This document shows, one piece after another, positions 49,103 to 57,792 of a stretch of DNA of 64,000 bases. Below the pieces are notes generated by a model that saw only the letters and a program-made list of their open reading frames with translations, was not told the origin of the DNA and ran no database searches. This DNA is from Luteitalea sp. TBR-22 (GTDB lineage: Bacteria; Acidobacteriota; Vicinamibacteria; Vicinamibacterales; Vicinamibacteraceae): NCBI RefSeq assembly GCF_016865485.1, contig NZ_AP024452.1, positions 6,284,501 through 6,348,500 on the forward strand, written 5' to 3'. Within the stretch, counting starts at the first letter, position 1, and every line of letters begins with the position of its first letter. Made by a program: the position numbers and the translations under genes.

Positions 49103-49222
49103 GGGATCGGGCACCGGGCACCGGGCACCGGGCACCGGGCAGGGGGCAGCGGGTACCGGGCGGCCGGGCACCGGGTATCGGGCGGCGGGCAGCGGGTGAC
49201 GGGTGCCGGGCAGCGGGCGCGA
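49103..49222. repeat. Long degenerate heptad array (GGGCACC type, about 16 units)
   Basis: Nearly every 7 nt begins GGG: GGGCACC x4, GGGCAGG, GGGCAGC, GGGTACC, GGGCGGC, GGGTATC, GGGTGAC and so on. It lies upstream of the kbl-like gene start. A short GGGCTCA-type array follows at 49290-49313, next to the stop of the gene at 49315. Confidence 0.85.
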
Positions 49223-49314
49223 GCGCGCGGGGCCCGGCACGACCGGGGCGGCCTTGGCCACGGCGGAATCGCGTGACGCCCCGTCGCCCTTGAGCCTCGA
49301 GCCCTGAGCCCCTT

Positions 49315-49641
49315 CTAAATCGTGTGCAGCACCCAGATCCAGGGAATCAGCGCGGCGCAGACATAGAACAGGGTCAGGGCGGCGACGATGCGGTGGACGT
49401 GGGTGAGGTGCAGGACCATGCCGCAGCCGGCGGCGCCGAGCTTGGCGGCGGCCAGCGCCGGACCAGCCCCGATCGACCACATGAGCGAGGCCAGCAGGGG
49501 GTTGCCCTCGAGGTCGTGTCCGTGCGTGACGACGCCGTAGTAGGTCAGGCCGGCGTCGAGGGCCTGCGCCAGGAAGAACGCCAGGATGGCGATCTCGCCT
49601 CGACTGAGGTCACGGTGCAGGAACTTGCGGACCAGGGTCAT
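49315..49641 (-). CDS. Small membrane protein, DUF5658-like
   Basis: 108 aa. Three hydrophobic helices: I-A-I-L-A-F-F-L-A-Q-A-L-D near residue 20, a second at about 55-75 (G-P-A-L-A-A-A-K-L-G-A-A-G), and a third at 85-105. The pattern A-L-D-A-x-L-T-Y followed by H-D-L-E-G-N-P-L-L is typical of DUF5658 proteins of unknown role. It is flanked by repeats and stands alone. Confidence 0.65.
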   Translation of the reverse strand: MTLVRKFLHRDLSRGEIAILAFFLAQALDAGLTYYGVVTHGHDLEGNPLLASLMWSIGAGPALAAAKLGAAGCGMVLHLTHVHRIVAALTLFYVCAALIPWIWVLHTI

Positions 49642-49847
49642 GAGAGTGACGGCGCCCGGGGACGGTCGTCACGATTTCAAGTCTGGTGCCGCTGCGAAAT
49701 GCGCGGGATCCGGGCCAAACGCGCGGTTGCGCGTGGTCCCGCTGCGTCTTTAGTCTCTCCGAAGGCTGCCTTTTGTTGGCACCACCGAGCACTCTCCGAG
49801 GCGACTTCCCGGCGCCTCGGGGCCGAGAGACGCCGGCTGCCCGCTCG

Positions 49848-51071
49848 TCAGCCCTTCCGGCGGATCACGGTCAGGAAGTTCGACGAGGCCTCGCGGAGGG
49901 CCTCGGACTGCCGCGAGAGGTCGAGCGCCGCGTTCTGCATGTCGGAGGCGGCCACGGTGGTCTGGCTGGCGGCCTCGCTCACGTCCACCATGCTGGCCGA
50001 CACCCGCTCGGCGGCGGTGGCGGCCTGCCCGACGCTGCGGCTGATCTCCTGGGTGGCGGCCCGCTGCTCGTCCACCGACACCGCGATCCCCGACATCAGG
50101 TCGTTGATCTGCTTGATGCTGTCGGAGATCGAGCTCATCGCGCGCACCGAGTCGCTGGCCGACCGCTGGATGTGGGCTACCTGCGTGTCGATCTGCTCGG
50201 TGGCCTCGCCGGTCTGGCGGGCCAGCGTCTTGACCTCGGAGGCCACCACCGCAAACCCCTTGCCCGCCTCGCCGGCGCGCGCCGCCTCGATGGTGGCGTT
50301 GAGCGCGAGCAGGTTGGTCTGGCGCGAGATCTGGGTGATCAGCTTCAGGACGTCGCCGATCTGCTTGGACGCGAGCTCGAGTTCCGCAACGGTAGCGCGC
50401 GTCTGGTCGGCGTGCTGCGAGGCGGTGCGGGCGAAGGCCGCCGACTCGTCCACCCGACGCTCGATCTCCGCAGCCGAGGCCGTGAGCTGCTCGGTCGCCG
50501 AGGCCACGGTCTGCACTCCCGCCGAGGTCTGCTGCGACTGGTCGGCCGCCGCCGCTGCGGCATTGGAGGTCGCCCCGGAGGCGCCAACCAGCGTATGCGC
50601 GGTGGCTTCCATCTCGGTGGCCGACGCGGCCACGGCCGCGGTGACCGCGCTGATGGCGGTTTCGAACTCGTCGGCGAGCTGCAGGCGGTTGCGCTCGGCG
50701 TCCTTGAGGGCCTTCGAGGTGGCCGCCATCTGGTCGGTCGCGGCGTTGATCAACCCGGCGCCGTGCTTGAACGACCCTCGCATGCCGCGCTGGATGACCC
50801 GGCGGTAGAACTTCCCCTCGGCCGCATGCTCGAGGGACGCGCCGGCCTCCCGGACGAACGCGTCGGTCATGTCGAGCAGGTGGTTGAGGCTGGCCATCAT
50901 CCGGCCGAGGTCGCCCTGGCGCGGGTAGGACAGCACACGCTCCTCGAGATTGCCGGCGGCGGCCGCCTGGCACACGTCGGCGGCACGCGCCAGCCAGTGC
51001 TGCAGATCGACGACGTCCACGGCGGTATCGGTGTCACCGGTGGGATGAGTGGGGGCAGCCGGGATCTTCAC
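49848..51071 (-). CDS. Soluble methyl-accepting chemotaxis protein
   Basis: 407 aa from GTG 51071, with AGGAG 7 nt upstream. There is no membrane segment. A HAMP-like helical region (about residues 45-110) precedes the signalling helices with the conserved hairpin tip [19 protein letters not shown] near residue 280. It starts 10 bp after a PAS-domain gene, so the two probably form a split Aer-like energy or redox receptor signalling to CheA. No che genes are in the window. Confidence 0.9.
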   Translation of the reverse strand: MKIPAAPTHPTGDTDTAVDVVDLQHWLARAADVCQAAAAGNLEERVLSYPRQGDLGRMMASLNHLLDMTDAFVREAGASLEHAAEGKFYRRVIQRGMRGSFKHGAGLINAATDQMAATSKALKDAERNRLQLADEFETAISAVTAAVAASATEMEATAHTLVGASGATSNAAAAAADQSQQTSAGVQTVASATEQLTASAAEIERRVDESAAFARTASQHADQTRATVAELELASKQIGDVLKLITQISRQTNLLALNATIEAARAGEAGKGFAVVASEVKTLARQTGEATEQIDTQVAHIQRSASDSVRAMSSISDSIKQINDLMSGIAVSVDEQRAATQEISRSVGQAATAAERVSASMVDVSEAASQTTVAASDMQNAALDLSRQSEALREASSNFLTVIRRKG

Positions 51072-51081
51072 GACGCAACTC

Positions 51082-51612
51082 CTAGGCGGCGAGTGTCCAG
51101 ACGAACTCTTCGTAGGGCATGCCGGTGTCCTGCAGGGTCCTCTGCAGCAAGGCGGTGCCGGCCTCGAGCTGCTGGCGCTTGTCGGCGTACTTCCGCTCCT
51201 CGGCGAGGAGCGCGGCGTAGATCTGCTTGATCCTGGAGACCGCACCGGGCTCTGGCACGCGTCGGTTCGAGTGGTAGCCGATGGGGCGGCCGTCGGGCCC
51301 GAAGGTCGGCGTGACGTGGGCGAGGACCCAGTAGTGGTCGCCGTTGCGGGCCATGTTGACCACGTAGGCGAAGATTTCCTTCTCGGCGCCCAGCGTGTCC
51401 CACATGAACTTGAAGACCGACCGCGGCATGTCGGGGTGCCGGATCAGGCTGTGCGGCTGGCCGATCACCTCGTGTTCCTCGTAACTGGCGATCGTCAGGA
51501 ACACGTCGTTGGCGTAGGTGATCTTCCCCGTCAGGTCCGTCTTGGAGACGATCACATCGTCGTCGGCGAAGAAGCGCTCGTGCCCCGTGGGGGTCGGTCG
51601 GGTGAATGCCAT
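51082..51612 (-). CDS. PAS-domain sensor protein, Aer-like
   Basis: 176 aa from ATG 51612. The Aer-type PAS domain is clear: [38 protein letters not shown], and [12 protein letters not shown]. In Aer this fold binds FAD and senses redox state. The C-terminal 50 residues are helical. It lacks a signalling domain of its own; the soluble MCP gene 10 bp downstream supplies it. Confidence 0.87.
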   Translation of the reverse strand: MAFTRPTPTGHERFFADDDVIVSKTDLTGKITYANDVFLTIASYEEHEVIGQPHSLIRHPDMPRSVFKFMWDTLGAEKEIFAYVVNMARNGDHYWVLAHVTPTFGPDGRPIGYHSNRRVPEPGAVSRIKQIYAALLAEERKYADKRQQLEAGTALLQRTLQDTGMPYEEFVWTLAA

Positions 51613-51748
51613 CGATAGGTCCTCGGCTACGACACTGTCATCGGCGCCTCGCCCACCGGAGAGAGTCAGAAGAGGCCTGAAGATGCCGTAGGTGTCCTCC
51701 GACACCAGATATGGCTGCCGGGCGACGCCCCCGCACGAGGGAGGGGAA

Positions 51749-52927
51749 TCAGGAGATCCGGCCAGGTGGGGTCGCCGGCGATCGACGCGTCTTCGCAGGC
51801 CCGCGCAGCCACGCTTCGATCTCGTCGAGCCGCCGCGACAGCGCGTGTTGCGGCTCCAGCTCGCGCCCGGGCCGGTGCGCCGGGCTCAGGGCCGGCTCGC
51901 AGGCGATCACCAGGTCGAACGCGCCCTCGCGGACGTCGTCGTGCCTCGAGTCGTCGTGGCCCGGGTCGCAGAGGGTGAGCAGCGTCGGAATGCGCCCCAG
52001 CGCCGCTCGCAGCGCCGGCGTCCGGACCAGGTCGAGCCGCGGTGCCGCGCACCCCGGCTCGAGCGAGACGAGCCCGTCGAGCCCGTCGGCCACGGCTTCG
52101 AGCTCCTCCTGCCGCTGCACCAGCACGGCCGTGAACTTCTGCCGAAGGCCCTCGACCACACAGGCGGAGCGCGACGAGCCGCATCGCCGCGCGAGGTGGC
52201 GCGGCCAGTCGACGACCAGGCCGACCCGCAGGTCGCGAGCCGGACGGATCGCCGGCAGCGCGACGCGCCGCAACACGCCGATCCACGAATGACGCAGGTG
52301 CAGCACCTCTCCGTCGATCCCCTGCTCGGCGACGAAGTCCTCGACGCCCGACATCGCATCGTCGATCCAGTCGAAGCGCCCGCGCAGTTCAGGACAGAAG
52401 TCATGCCACGCGATCAGCCCGCCGGGGGCCAGCCGACTGTAGGCGAGCCGCGAGTCGCTGTGGACCGCGGCGCGATCGTGGCAGCCGTCGATGAAGGCCA
52501 GCGCGAGGTGATCGACGGTCCAGTCCGGATTCCAGCGCAGCGTGTCGGCATGGACCTGGACGATGTTGTCGAGGCCGCGGGCGCGGTAGAACGCGCCGAT
52601 CGCCTCGCGCTCGAGCAGATGCGTGACGTGGCGCTGCGCCGGGTCGGCCTGCTCCGGCAGGATGTTGACGGTGACCACCGACTGCCCGTGCGGGACGTTG
52701 CGGGCGAGGTTCGACGTGCTGCGCCCCTCGGACGTCCCGATCTCGAGCACCCGGCCGTCGCTGTTGGCGGCCAGGGTGGCCAGCACCAGCGCGTCGCGCC
52801 GCTTGCGGTCGTGGGCGTCGGTGTCGTGACGTTCGACGTAATCGAGATCGTCGGGCGGACGGCCGACGCGCGACAGGCCGAGCGCCTGCATCAGTTGCTC
52901 GATCGTCTCGACCGTCCGAACGCGCAC
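51749..52927 (-). CDS. Class I SAM-dependent methyltransferase (Methyltransf_24 type)
   Basis: 392 aa from GTG 52927, which is 1 bp after the stop of the preceding methyltransferase gene, indicating coupling. The SAM-binding loop V-L-E-I-G-T-S-E-G-R-S-T is near residue 60, F-I-D-G-C-H-D near 140, and G-G-L-I-A-W-H-D-F near 165, as in the family of cephalosporin-hydroxylase-like/O-methyltransferases acting on glycans. The C-terminal 200 residues include a second alpha/beta part with no recognised family. Probably modifies surface sugars; that is inference. Confidence 0.75.
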   Translation of the reverse strand: MRVRTVETIEQLMQALGLSRVGRPPDDLDYVERHDTDAHDRKRRDALVLATLAANSDGRVLEIGTSEGRSTSNLARNVPHGQSVVTVNILPEQADPAQRHVTHLLEREAIGAFYRARGLDNIVQVHADTLRWNPDWTVDHLALAFIDGCHDRAAVHSDSRLAYSRLAPGGLIAWHDFCPELRGRFDWIDDAMSGVEDFVAEQGIDGEVLHLRHSWIGVLRRVALPAIRPARDLRVGLVVDWPRHLARRCGSSRSACVVEGLRQKFTAVLVQRQEELEAVADGLDGLVSLEPGCAAPRLDLVRTPALRAALGRIPTLLTLCDPGHDDSRHDDVREGAFDLVIACEPALSPAHRPGRELEPQHALSRRLDEIEAWLRGPAKTRRSPATPPGRIS

Positions 52928-52928
52928 G

Positions 52929-53705
52929 CTATCCGAGAACCTTCCGGGCAACGACCACGGCCTCGGGTGAATAGTACCGGCTCGAACGTCCAAGACGACG
53001 CGCGGCACGTTCGACAAGCCTGATCAGCGGAAAGACGGGCGCCGAGCCACGCCTGATGCCGTCGCTCTCCGGGGTGAACCACACGAGCGCGCCGCTGAAA
53101 TACTCGGCCTGGACGACGCGGCTGCCCGGACATCGTTGGACGGCGGCCCTCAGCGACTGCAGGTTCATGACGTCGAGGTTGTGCGCCTCCGTGATGAGGC
53201 GCATCTTCTCCGGCGTGTAACACACCCTCCTGACCAGGACCTGCCACGGACTCCACGTCGGCAGGGTCAGGATCAGCAGCCCTCCAGGCCGGACGAGGTC
53301 CCAGTGCTTCCGCACGACCTGATCGAAGTCGAGGAAATGCTCCACGAAGCCACACGAATAGACGACGTCGAATGATGGCGAGGACGTCCAGGCCATGAAG
53401 TCGGCGTGCCAGAAATCGGCGGTGACCCCCTGTTGCTCGAATGCGGTCCGGACCTGATCGATGCGATCGGAGAAGTCGACGCCCGCGCACGAGTAGCCGA
53501 ATCGCGTTGCGAAGAAGAGCAGCGTGTGCCCCGGCACGACGCCGACCTCCAGGCACCGCACGTGCCCACCGGTCGGCAGGTGGCGCTGCACGATCTCGAG
53601 CCAGCGCGGGCAGATGCCTCCCTCGGGCAGGACCACGCGTCCTGCCTGCTGGCCCTGCCAGTAGTCTGGAGTTGTCAGCGGCCGGCTGGAAGCCGTTCGG
53701 GCCAT
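52929..53705 (-). CDS. Class I SAM-dependent methyltransferase
   Basis: 258 aa. Motif I reads C-L-E-V-G-V-V-P-G-H-T near residue 52, motif II G-V-D-F-S-D-R near 75, D-V-V-Y-S-C-G-F-V-E-H-F near 112, and R-P-G-G-L-L-I-L-T-L-P near 140: a Methyltransf_11/23-like enzyme. No substrate-specific domain is seen. It heads a two-gene unit with the next methyltransferase; such pairs occur in polysaccharide or O-antigen modification. Confidence 0.85.
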   Translation of the reverse strand: MARTASSRPLTTPDYWQGQQAGRVVLPEGGICPRWLEIVQRHLPTGGHVRCLEVGVVPGHTLLFFATRFGYSCAGVDFSDRIDQVRTAFEQQGVTADFWHADFMAWTSSPSFDVVYSCGFVEHFLDFDQVVRKHWDLVRPGGLLILTLPTWSPWQVLVRRVCYTPEKMRLITEAHNLDVMNLQSLRAAVQRCPGSRVVQAEYFSGALVWFTPESDGIRRGSAPVFPLIRLVERAARRLGRSSRYYSPEAVVVARKVLG

Positions 53706-53789
53706 GCGTCTCCGACTGCGAGGTGCTGAGGGGAGGACACCGGACGCGTCGCGACGCAGTGCATCGCTTCCGGCGTCACGCGTTCAGGG

Positions 53790-54416
53790 TCAGATCCCGT
53801 GGTCCACGGCATAGCGCACCAGGTCGGCGGTGGTGCGAAGGTTCAGCTTGCGCAGGAGGCGGGCCCGGTAGGTGCTGACGGTCTTGACGCTGAGGGCGAG
53901 TTCGTCGGCAGCCTGCGTCACGGTGTAGCCGCCGGCCAGCAGGCGGAACACGGCCATCTCGCGATCGGAGAGCTGCTCGTGCGGGTTGGGCGTCATGGCG
54001 CCGCCGACCAGCGCGGCCAGGCGCTCGGCGAGCGCGTTGGTGACGTAGCGGCGACCTGCCACCACCGTCCGCACGGCGAGCACGAGTTCGCCGGCCGCGC
54101 TTTCCTTGGTGAGGTAGCCGTGGGCGCCGGCCTTCAGCGCCCGCATCGCGAAGACGTCCTCGCCGTACATGCTCAGGATCAGCACAGGAAGCGTCGGGCG
54201 CACGCGCTTGAGCTCGCGGAGCACGTCGAGTCCACCGCGCCCGGGCATGGCGAGATCGAGCACGGCGACGTCGACGTCGGGTCGTTGCCCGGCGTCGAGG
54301 GCCTGCGCCGAGTCGCCGGCCTCGGCCACCACCTGCATGTCGGCCTCGCGCGACAGGATCTGGACCAGTCCGTGCCTGACGATCGGGTGGTCGTCGGCGA
54401 TGAGCAGGCGGATCAC
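53790..54416 (-). CDS. NarL/FixJ-type response regulator
   Basis: 208 aa from GTG 54416. The receiver domain has A-D-D-H at residues 7-10 and phosphoacceptor D54 (V-L-D-L-A-M-P-G). The C-terminal LuxR helix-turn-helix reads L-S-D-R-E-M-A-V-F-R-L-L-A-G-G and T-V-T-Q-A-A-D-E-L-A-L-S-V-K-T-V-S-T-Y. The start overlaps the stop of the histidine kinase gene by 3 nt (GTGA), making a cotranslated two-component pair. Targets are unknown. Confidence 0.93.
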   Translation of the reverse strand: MIRLLIADDHPIVRHGLVQILSREADMQVVAEAGDSAQALDAGQRPDVDVAVLDLAMPGRGGLDVLRELKRVRPTLPVLILSMYGEDVFAMRALKAGAHGYLTKESAAGELVLAVRTVVAGRRYVTNALAERLAALVGGAMTPNPHEQLSDREMAVFRLLAGGYTVTQAADELALSVKTVSTYRARLLRKLNLRTTADLVRYAVDHGI

Positions 54417-55543
54417 CGGACCTCCCGGCGGGCGACCGGCCACGGCACGCGCGCCACCAGGCGCGCGCCCTTGACCGCCGGACGATCCGACAGCGTCACC
54501 GTGCCGCCGAAATCGGCGAGGCGCTCCCGCATGCCGAGCAGCCCCAGCCCCCGGCGCGCCGGCGCCACCACTCCGCGCCCATCGTCTTCGACCACCAGTT
54601 CCAGTCCCCCGTCCGCCAGATGGAGCGTCACGATCGCCGTGCGGGCCTCGGCATGCCGCACGACGTTGGTCAGCGATTCCTGAAGGACCCGGAAGAGCGG
54701 CAGCTCGACCTCCTTGGGCACCTGCAGGGTGGTGTCGACGTCCACGTGGCAGACCAGGCCCGCGCGCCCCCCGAAGTCCTGCGCCTGCCACTCGACGGCA
54801 GCGGCCAGGCCGAGGTGGTCGAGCACCGCCGGGTGCAGTTCCGACGCCAGGCGTCGCGTAACGCGAATGGCATCCTGCACGACCGACGAGAGCGCCTGGC
54901 ACTCCTTGCGCGCCAGCGCCAGCGCCGTCGGCCCGGGCCGGTCGAGATCCTGGTACAGCCGATCGAGTCCGAGGCTCAGCGCGGTGAGCGACTGCCCCAG
55001 GCGGTCGTGCACCTCGCGGGCGATATGCGCGCGTTCGGTCTCGCGCGTGTCGTGGAGCTTGGCCGACAGCGCCCGCAGATCGGCCCGCGACTGCTCGAGG
55101 TCGCGCGTGTACTCGGCCAGCAGCTCCTCGTGCCGCACCCGCTCGGAGACGTCGCGCAGGATGACGGAGAGCGTGCGTCCCTCGGCCGTCGCGACGCGCG
55201 AGATCGACGCCTCGATCGGGAACTCGCTGCCGTCGGCGCGCAGCGCGGTCAGCGGGTGCAGCGCGCCCATCGCCCGGCGGGTCACGCTGGTGTCGGCGAA
55301 CCTGCGCACGTGATGGCTGTGGCCCTGGCGGAAGCGCTCGGGCAGGAACCTATCGAGCGGCGCGCCGAGCGCCTCGCTTGCCGGCACGCCGAACATCCGC
55401 TCGGCCGCCGGGTTGAACAGCACGACGCGCTGGTCATCGTCGACCGAGATGATCGCGTCCATGGCGGACTCGACGATCGCGGCGACATGTGTGGCGTCGG
55501 GCCGGAAGGCACGGCCCTGCGCGTCTGGCATGTGCGGGAGCAT
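54413..55543 (-). CDS. Soluble PAS-domain sensor histidine kinase (HisKA_3 / NarQ-like)
   Basis: 376 aa from ATG 55543 (ATG 55531 is an alternative; neither has a strong ribosome-binding site). A PAS domain spans residues 18-130 (A-I-V-E-S-A-M-D-A-I-I-S-V-D, F-N-P-A-A-E-R-M-F-G, V-I-L-R-D-V-S-E-R). The dimerisation helix has the phosphoacceptor H179 in R-E-V-H-D-R-L-G-Q. The ATPase domain shows L-T-N-V-V-R-H-A, V-E-D-D-G-R-G and G-L-L-G-M-R-E-R-L. There is no membrane segment, so it senses a cytosolic signal. Confidence 0.9.
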   Translation of the reverse strand: MLPHMPDAQGRAFRPDATHVAAIVESAMDAIISVDDDQRVVLFNPAAERMFGVPASEALGAPLDRFLPERFRQGHSHHVRRFADTSVTRRAMGALHPLTALRADGSEFPIEASISRVATAEGRTLSVILRDVSERVRHEELLAEYTRDLEQSRADLRALSAKLHDTRETERAHIAREVHDRLGQSLTALSLGLDRLYQDLDRPGPTALALARKECQALSSVVQDAIRVTRRLASELHPAVLDHLGLAAAVEWQAQDFGGRAGLVCHVDVDTTLQVPKEVELPLFRVLQESLTNVVRHAEARTAIVTLHLADGGLELVVEDDGRGVVAPARRGLGLLGMRERLADFGGTVTLSDRPAVKGARLVARVPWPVARREVR

Positions 55544-55563
55544 AAACGGCCGGTCGCCCGGGC

Positions 55564-57792
55564 TCAAGGATGAAGACGCCAGATCCGGGTCGCGCCGACC
55601 GTGGACACCGGCGTCGCGCCGGCGCTGGCCAGCCAGCGCGTCAGCGCCTCGGCGGTCGCCGGCGACGGCCAGGCGCCGCCGTGCACGGCGACATGGGTCG
55701 TGCCGCGGGCCCGCAGCGCCTCGAGGACGTCGCGGCCTTCCGTGGCCGCGGCGTCGGGGCGCGCGACCAGGTGGTCGGGGAACGGCCCGAGTTGCTGGTC
55801 GAGCGCCAGGAACCCCGGCGGCACGTCGCCGCTGTAGCCGTTGACCCGGGCCCGCCAGTGGCCGATCGAGAGGTACTGCCACCAGACCTCGTAGGGCAGC
55901 GAGCCGAACGGCAGGTCGACGATCACCGCGTCGGGCGGCAGTGCCGCGAATGCCTGCGCGAGCGGGTGGTCGGCAGGGCGAGGCGGCACCGGCTCGACCA
56001 ACGGCTGCAGCGGCGCCGGGTCGATGCGCAGGTTCACTGGCACCGGCGCGGGCCAGCTCTCGGCGACGAACGCCGCGGCCAGCACGCCGGCGACGACCGC
56101 GCCGCCGCGCCGCCGCGCGAGCTCGGCAACGGCGAGCCCGCCGAGCACCGCGAGCGCCAGGGCGGTGACCATCGCGATCCGCGGCGGCACGCGTAGCCCG
56201 TCGGCGCCCGGGACGATGGCGTAGACGCCGGCGTAGAGCGACGGCCAGGTGCGCGCCGTGCGCCCGCCGATGTGCACGATGGGTCCCAGCGACAGCCACA
56301 CCGTGAGCACCGCGAGCACGAGCCAGAGCACGACGGGCCGTTGCGGCTCGTCGCGCAGCTGAGCGCGGGCACGCGGCGCGATCAGGAGCCACACGCCGAG
56401 CGACACCGCGAAGCCGACGAGCAGCCGCGCGCCGTCGGTGATGCTGACCGTGACTGGGCCGAGACGGAAGCGCTGCTCGCCGGCGAAGAGCGCCAGCAGG
56501 ATCGCGACGACGTGGGCCAGCGTCGCGATGCCGGCGACCCACGCAAGGGCGTTCCTGCCCCGGGTTCCGTTCGTGATGCCGTCGTGTCGTCCAAGGGCGA
56601 CGCCTACCTTCGACGTGGTCGACGCCGTCGCCGCGGAGTTCGTCGCCGTCGCCCTTGGGTTCGTCGCCGTCGCCCTTGGGTTCGTCGCCGTCGCCCTTGG
56701 GTTCGTAGCCGTCGCCCTTGGGCGACGGTCAGTGATCGTCCTGGCTCTCTCCACGGCGATCAGCACCTGCCCGATCAGCGCGAGGACGATCGGCACGAGC
56801 CCCGGGAACAGGTCGCCCTCGGGTCGCACGAGCGTCTGCAGGTGCGTGCTCCACAACCGCAGCTGGTCGTTGGCGGTCAGCCACGCGTAGCTGTCGGCGC
56901 TGTACTGCACCACGGCGGCGAGCGGGCGGGGCGGCTGCCCGAGGCGTCGCAACTGCAGGTATGGATACAGGAACGGCGCCGTCAGCCCGACGCCGACCGC
57001 GGCGGTCACGAGGGGACCGAGCCAGGCGCGCCAATCGCCGAGGCGCCGGCGCAGCAGCACCTGCGCGACCACGTAGATCGGCAACCACAGCGCGGCGTAC
57101 ACGAGGAAGTAGCCGTTCGACAGGTTCTGGGCGGCCAGCGCCAGCCCCGCGAGGATGGCGGCCCTCATCCGTCCGCGCTCCCACCACTCGTGCAGGCCCC
57201 AGAGCACGAACGGGAACCACTGCGACGAGAGCACCTGCAGGTGCGGTCCCTGGTTGACGCGGTACAACGCGAACCCGTACAGCAGGCCAGCGACGACGCC
57301 CGCCAGTTGGCTGCGGGTGAGGCTGCGCACCAGCAGGTACGCGCCGAGCGCCGCCAGCACGAACGACGACAGGAAGAGCAGGTCGTAGGTCAGCAGGATG
57401 TTGCCGGTGACCGCGTACACCGGCGCCCCCATGACCGCCTGCGTGATCAACAGCTCCGACTGCCCGAGACCGTAGGGCGACGGATGAAAGATGTTGGGGT
57501 GCCACCAGTCGGCGAAGGCGCCGAGGTCGCCACGCAGGACGCGCCCGGCCTGGTGGAAGTGCCAGGCCAGAATCCAGCAGTTCAGGAGGGGGTCGCCCAG
57601 GTCCCAGGGCAGGTCGCGGCCCAGCCCGCGGGCAAGGGGCCACGTCCAGGCGACGGCCAGCAGGGTGTACGCGGCAGCCACCCACCACGCGCCCGCTCTC
57701 CACGGCTGGCTGTCCTCGTCGTGCTGCCGTTGCGTCGACGCCACCCGGGCGAGCGGGTCAGAGGACCCGCTCGGGGAGCCGGCGTCAGCCAC
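55564..57792 (-). CDS. Polytopic membrane protein, GT-C glycosyltransferase-like, with in-frame 21-nt repeats
   Basis: 742 aa with about 12 hydrophobic helices and a soluble C-terminal domain containing V-I-V-D-L-P-F, N-G-Y-S-G-D and T-T-H-V-A-V-H. It is a larger paralogue of the protein at 29798-31546. The first loop has D-L-G-D-P-L-L-N-C-W and P-N-I-F-H-P. Around residues 355-390 a 7-aa unit, P-R-A-T-A-T-N, is repeated by a 21-nt tandem array in a loop between helices. It starts at GTG 57792, overlapping the end of the aminotransferase gene by 8 bp. Confidence 0.7.
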   Translation of the reverse strand: MADAGSPSGSSDPLARVASTQRQHDEDSQPWRAGAWWVAAAYTLLAVAWTWPLARGLGRDLPWDLGDPLLNCWILAWHFHQAGRVLRGDLGAFADWWHPNIFHPSPYGLGQSELLITQAVMGAPVYAVTGNILLTYDLLFLSSFVLAALGAYLLVRSLTRSQLAGVVAGLLYGFALYRVNQGPHLQVLSSQWFPFVLWGLHEWWERGRMRAAILAGLALAAQNLSNGYFLVYAALWLPIYVVAQVLLRRRLGDWRAWLGPLVTAAVGVGLTAPFLYPYLQLRRLGQPPRPLAAVVQYSADSYAWLTANDQLRLWSTHLQTLVRPEGDLFPGLVPIVLALIGQVLIAVERARTITDRRPRATATNPRATATNPRATATNPRATATNSAATASTTSKVGVALGRHDGITNGTRGRNALAWVAGIATLAHVVAILLALFAGEQRFRLGPVTVSITDGARLLVGFAVSLGVWLLIAPRARAQLRDEPQRPVVLWLVLAVLTVWLSLGPIVHIGGRTARTWPSLYAGVYAIVPGADGLRVPPRIAMVTALALAVLGGLAVAELARRRGGAVVAGVLAAAFVAESWPAPVPVNLRIDPAPLQPLVEPVPPRPADHPLAQAFAALPPDAVIVDLPFGSLPYEVWWQYLSIGHWRARVNGYSGDVPPGFLALDQQLGPFPDHLVARPDAAATEGRDVLEALRARGTTHVAVHGGAWPSPATAEALTRWLASAGATPVSTVGATRIWRLHP
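56638..56721. repeat. In-frame tandem array of four 21-nt units
   Basis: Unit GTTCGTCGCCGTCGCCCTTG plus G, four copies, the last with one change (TCG to TAG on the + strand). 21 nt is three times 7. The 17-mer CCAAGGGCGACGCCTAC just outside it (56591-56607) is inverted relative to the unit and also occurs at 11083-11099. Confidence 0.9.

Noticed and set aside
49103-49222. G-quadruplex regulatory element
   Set aside because: GGG runs are regular and could fold as a G4, but they follow from the heptad array; there is no independent sign of a regulatory role.
54413-56542. 709-codon version of the PAS-histidine kinase
   Set aside because: The upstream 330 codons are antiphase to the GT-C-like membrane protein and Arg/Ala-rich; the kinase starts at 55543.
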